From assembly GCA_964469555.1 (NCBI GenBank), contig CAYYAQ010000046.1, positions 1 to 34,909 on the forward strand: 34,909 nt of DNA, read 5' to 3'. Position 1 is the stretch's first letter. Each line of letters starts with the position of its first letter. The notes under the pieces are model-generated. The model worked only from the letters and a program-made list of their open reading frames with translations. It was not told the DNA's origin and did no database searches. The translations under genes were made by a program, and so were the position numbers. This document shows, piece by piece, positions 32,832 through 34,909 of the stretch. Origin of the DNA: CAYYAQ01 sp964469555. GTDB lineage: Bacteria; Planctomycetota; UBA1135; UBA2386.

Positions 32832-34363
32832 GCGCGAAGGCAAAGCTGTTGGGCGTCCTCCTCATCGCGGTCGCCGCCGCGGTAGGTGGCGGCATCTACG
32901 GGGCGACTGAGTTCTTCGCGACGCGCAGCGAGCGCGCGGCTGGTGCGTGCGCCGAGCATGGCATCCAGAGTTGCCCCTTCTGCGATTCGTCTCTGCTTTC
33001 CTCGATGGGTTTCTGCAAGGAGCACGGCGTCCCGGAGGCGATCTGTTCGCGCTGTAGAAGCGACTTGGAACCGGCGTTCCGTACACGCAACGATTGGTGC
33101 GGGGGACACGGCGTACCGGAGTCGCAGTGCGAGCTCTGCAACCCAGGCACGCTGGAGAAGTACCGCAAGTACGACTCCACGGGTGGTGCGCTCCCAGCGG
33201 TGACTCAGGAGATCGAGATCGTCCGAGATGACTCACCGAGAGTCCGCCGCGAGCCGTTGGTGACATGCACTACGGAACGCAGCACCATCCGCTTCGCGAG
33301 CCCCAACGTCGCCACCCGCGCGGGACTCGAGACAGCAGGAGTGAGCCGCGCGCCGTTGCGGAGGATGCTCTCGGCTCCGGCCGAGCTGGGTTACGACGCG
33401 ACCCGTCACGCCGTGCTGGCGTCGCGCGCCGCGGGCAACGTGGTCGAGGTGCGCAAGCAGCTCGGCGATCGCGTCGAGACCGGCGACGTGCTGGTCGTCG
33501 TCGACTCCGCCGCGCTCGGCACGGCCAAGTCGGAACTCCTCCAGGCGGCTGCACGCGTGGAGCTGTGGGAGAAGAACCACACGCGAGAGAAGCAGCTGCT
33601 CGAGAAGAGTCTGTCGACCGAGAAGGACGTCCTCGAGTCGGACACGCACCTCACCGAGAGCCGCATCGCGGTCGCAGCGGCGGAACAGAAGCTCCGCAAC
33701 CTCGGCCTCGACGCGGCGCGGATCACGGGAGTTCGGGAGAAGGGTGACACATCGACCCGACTGGAGCTCGTGTCACCCTTCTCCGGGGTCGTCATCGAGC
33801 TTCGCGCCGTGATCGGCCAGCTCGCCGATCCGTCGACCGCTCTGGTCTCGGTCGCGGACACGTCGCGCATCTGGGTCATCGCGGACGTCGAGCAGGGTGA
33901 CATTTCGGGAGTGTCCGCTGGTCAGGCGCTTCTCTTGACTTTGGACGGCATACCCGGCGAAACCTTCGCGGGGCGCGTGACCTGGATCAGCACGCAAGTG
34001 GATCCTCGGACGCGAACCGTGAAAGTGCGGGCGGAGCTCGAGAACGACCGTGGCCAGCTGCGCGCGGGCATGTTTGGCCGTGTGCGGATCGTGACTCGTG
34101 ACGGGGAGCCAGCCTTGTTCGTGCCGAAGTCCGCCGTGCAGTGGGAAGGCTGCTGCAACGTCGCCTTCGTGCAGCGGTCGCCGACCGAGTTCGCACCGCG
34201 CAAGCTCCACCTCGGCTACGACACGGGCGAGCACTACGAGGTTCTCTCGGGGCTGAACGCGGGTGACCGCGTGGTCACCCGGGGCAGCTTCCTGCTCAAG
34301 ACCGAACTCAAGAAGGGCAGCATCGGCGCGGGATGCTGCGAGGTCGATCACCTCGGTAAGTAG
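32828..34363 (+). CDS. RND efflux adaptor (CusB/CzcB-like) with N-terminal Cys/His module
   Basis: 511 residues. An N-terminal anchor (LLGVLLIAVAAAVGGGIYGA) precedes a Cys/His module (C41-C104) of the kind duplicated in the preceding gene. The adaptor proper starts at about residue 150: RFASPNVATRAGLETAGVS, the barrel-sandwich (lipoyl-like) half-motif VVEVRKQLGDRVETGDVLVVVD, a helical hairpin, the second half LVSPFSGVVIELRAVIGQL, and beta-barrel segments with GRVRIVTRDGEPALFVPKSAV. The C-terminus contains GAGCCEVD, a Cys pair seen at the end of several CusB-like adaptors. It joins the inner-membrane pump to the outer channel and probably passes metal into the pump. ATGA overlap with the previous gene. 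Confidence 0.9.
   Translation: MSAKAKLLGVLLIAVAAAVGGGIYGATEFFATRSERAAGACAEHGIQSCPFCDSSLLSSMGFCKEHGVPEAICSRCRSDLEPAFRTRNDWCGGHGVPESQCELCNPGTLEKYRKYDSTGGALPAVTQEIEIVRDDSPRVRREPLVTCTTERSTIRFASPNVATRAGLETAGVSRAPLRRMLSAPAELGYDATRHAVLASRAAGNVVEVRKQLGDRVETGDVLVVVDSAALGTAKSELLQAAARVELWEKNHTREKQLLEKSLSTEKDVLESDTHLTESRIAVAAAEQKLRNLGLDAARITGVREKGDTSTRLELVSPFSGVVIELRAVIGQLADPSTALVSVADTSRIWVIADVEQGDISGVSAGQALLLTLDGIPGETFAGRVTWISTQVDPRTRTVKVRAELENDRGQLRAGMFGRVRIVTRDGEPALFVPKSAVQWEGCCNVAFVQRSPTEFAPRKLHLGYDTGEHYEVLSGLNAGDRVVTRGSFLLKTELKKGSIGAGCCEVDHLGK
32948..33139 (+). repeat. Cys/His module, copy 3 (in adaptor)
   Basis: Third copy, fused to the adaptor, with C41-A-E-H, CPFC, GFC, HGVPEAICSRC and CGGHGVPESQCELC. 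The preceding membrane anchor is also similar to that of the Cys/His-rich protein, so the duplication included the anchor. Confidence 0.85.
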
Positions 34364-34370
34364 CCGCACC

Positions 34371-34909
34371 ATGTTCGACGCCATCGTCTCCTGGTCGCTG
34401 CGCAATCGGCTCATCGTCCTCGTCTTCGCCGCCGCCTTCATCGGGGCGGGGTTTTGGTCGCTCGCACGGCTGCCGATCGATGCGTTCCCCGACACCACTC
34501 CGGTGCAGGTGCAGATCAACACCGCGGCCCCGTCGCTGAATCCCACCGAGATCGAGCAGCAGATTACGTTCCCCGTGGAGCAGGTGATCGGCGGCCTGCC
34601 GGCGCTGCGAGACGTGCGCTCGATCTCGAAGTTCGGGCTCTCGCAGGTCGTGGCCGTGTTTGCTGAGGGGACGGACATCTACTTCGCGCGGCAGCTGATC
34701 AACGAGCGGCTGCAGGCGGTCGAGCTGCCAGCCGGGCTGCCCCGGCCCACGTTGGGGCCGGTGGCGACCGGGCTGGGCGAGGTGCTGCATTACGTGGTGC
34801 GCGGCGAGGAACACTCGCTGGCCGAGCTGACCACGCTGCACGACTGGGTCATCCGTCCCCAGCTGCTCACCGTCCCCGGCGTGGCGGAGGTGAACACCTG
34901 GGGTGGCGA
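34371..34909 (+). CDS. heavy-metal RND efflux pump (CusA/CzcA-type), N-terminal part (truncated by window)
   Basis: The first 179 residues of a protein normally ~1,040 long. MFDAIVSWSLRNRLIVLVFA starts the first membrane helix, followed by the porter domain with LPIDAFPDTTPVQVQINT, the heavy-metal-efflux family motif AFPD, then IEQQITFPVEQVIGGLP and SISKFGLSQVVAVFAEGTD. These belong to the HME-RND group (CusA, CzcA), not to drug RND pumps. It is the proton-driven inner-membrane engine of the operon, 7 bp after the adaptor. Substrate metal is uncertain; the key TM4 charged residues lie outside the window. Confidence 0.93.
   Translation, partial: MFDAIVSWSLRNRLIVLVFAAAFIGAGFWSLARLPIDAFPDTTPVQVQINTAAPSLNPTEIEQQITFPVEQVIGGLPALRDVRSISKFGLSQVVAVFAEGTDIYFARQLINERLQAVELPAGLPRPTLGPVATGLGEVLHYVVRGEEHSLAELTTLHDWVIRPQLLTVPGVAEVNTWGG

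Overview
The window is GC-rich, densely coding bacterial DNA from a Gram-negative-type cell (lipoproteins, a TolC-type channel, a tripartite RND pump). Two secreted proteins of a style common in Planctomycetota, one with a C-terminal domain ending in a SLPIPN-type strand, suggest a planctomycete-like organism. This is inference: no rRNA or ribosomal protein is present. A run of 10 N and several one-site frame breaks indicate a draft, probably metagenomic, assembly, so some apparent pseudogenes may be assembly errors.

Layout. 1-1378: end of an ABC-2 exporter (ATPase, permease). 1401-5405: propionyl-CoA carboxylase operon (methylmalonyl-CoA epimerase, carboxyltransferase, biotin carboxylase, biotin carrier). 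5407-6981: GT-C membrane glycosyltransferase. 7413-8477: the most interesting gene, one continuous frame interrupted only by two in-frame UGA codons. The first sits in a thioredoxin-like UxxC motif and the second at the catalytic position of an MsrA-like domain; each is followed by a bacterial-SECIS-like hairpin. I read it as a secreted selenoprotein with two selenocysteines. 8529-14457 (minus strand): secreted protein, RdgC apparently split over two overlapping genes, parvulin-type isomerase, alpha/beta-hydrolase lipoprotein, unknown lipoprotein. 14706-19622 (minus strand): fatty-acid oxidation operon (PaaK-like ligase, thiolase, FadJ-type bifunctional enzyme). 19784-21073 (divergent): patatin-like lipase fused to a two-cluster ferredoxin domain. 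21208-24996: DprE2-like SDR (frame broken), DprE1-like FAD oxidoreductase, small unknown protein, C45-type Ntn hydrolase. 25440-28260: DEAD-box helicase, broken small ORF, cupin/JmjC-like protein, beta-lactamase-family remnant. 28341-29672 (minus strand): secreted protein. 30465-34909: heavy-metal efflux operon (CadC-like ArsR repressor, CusC-like channel, Cys/His-rich protein, adaptor carrying the same Cys/His module, start of a CusA/CzcA-type pump).

How the genes work together. The PCC operon converts propionyl-CoA toward succinyl-CoA, and the fad operon with the divergent lipase would release, activate and oxidise acyl chains; propionyl-CoA from odd or branched chains links the two. The metal operon is a chain of overlapping genes under a thiolate metal sensor, with nine CxxH...CxxC sub-motifs placed in the periplasmic part of the pump system. 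The putative selenoprotein looks like a periplasmic redox or repair enzyme.
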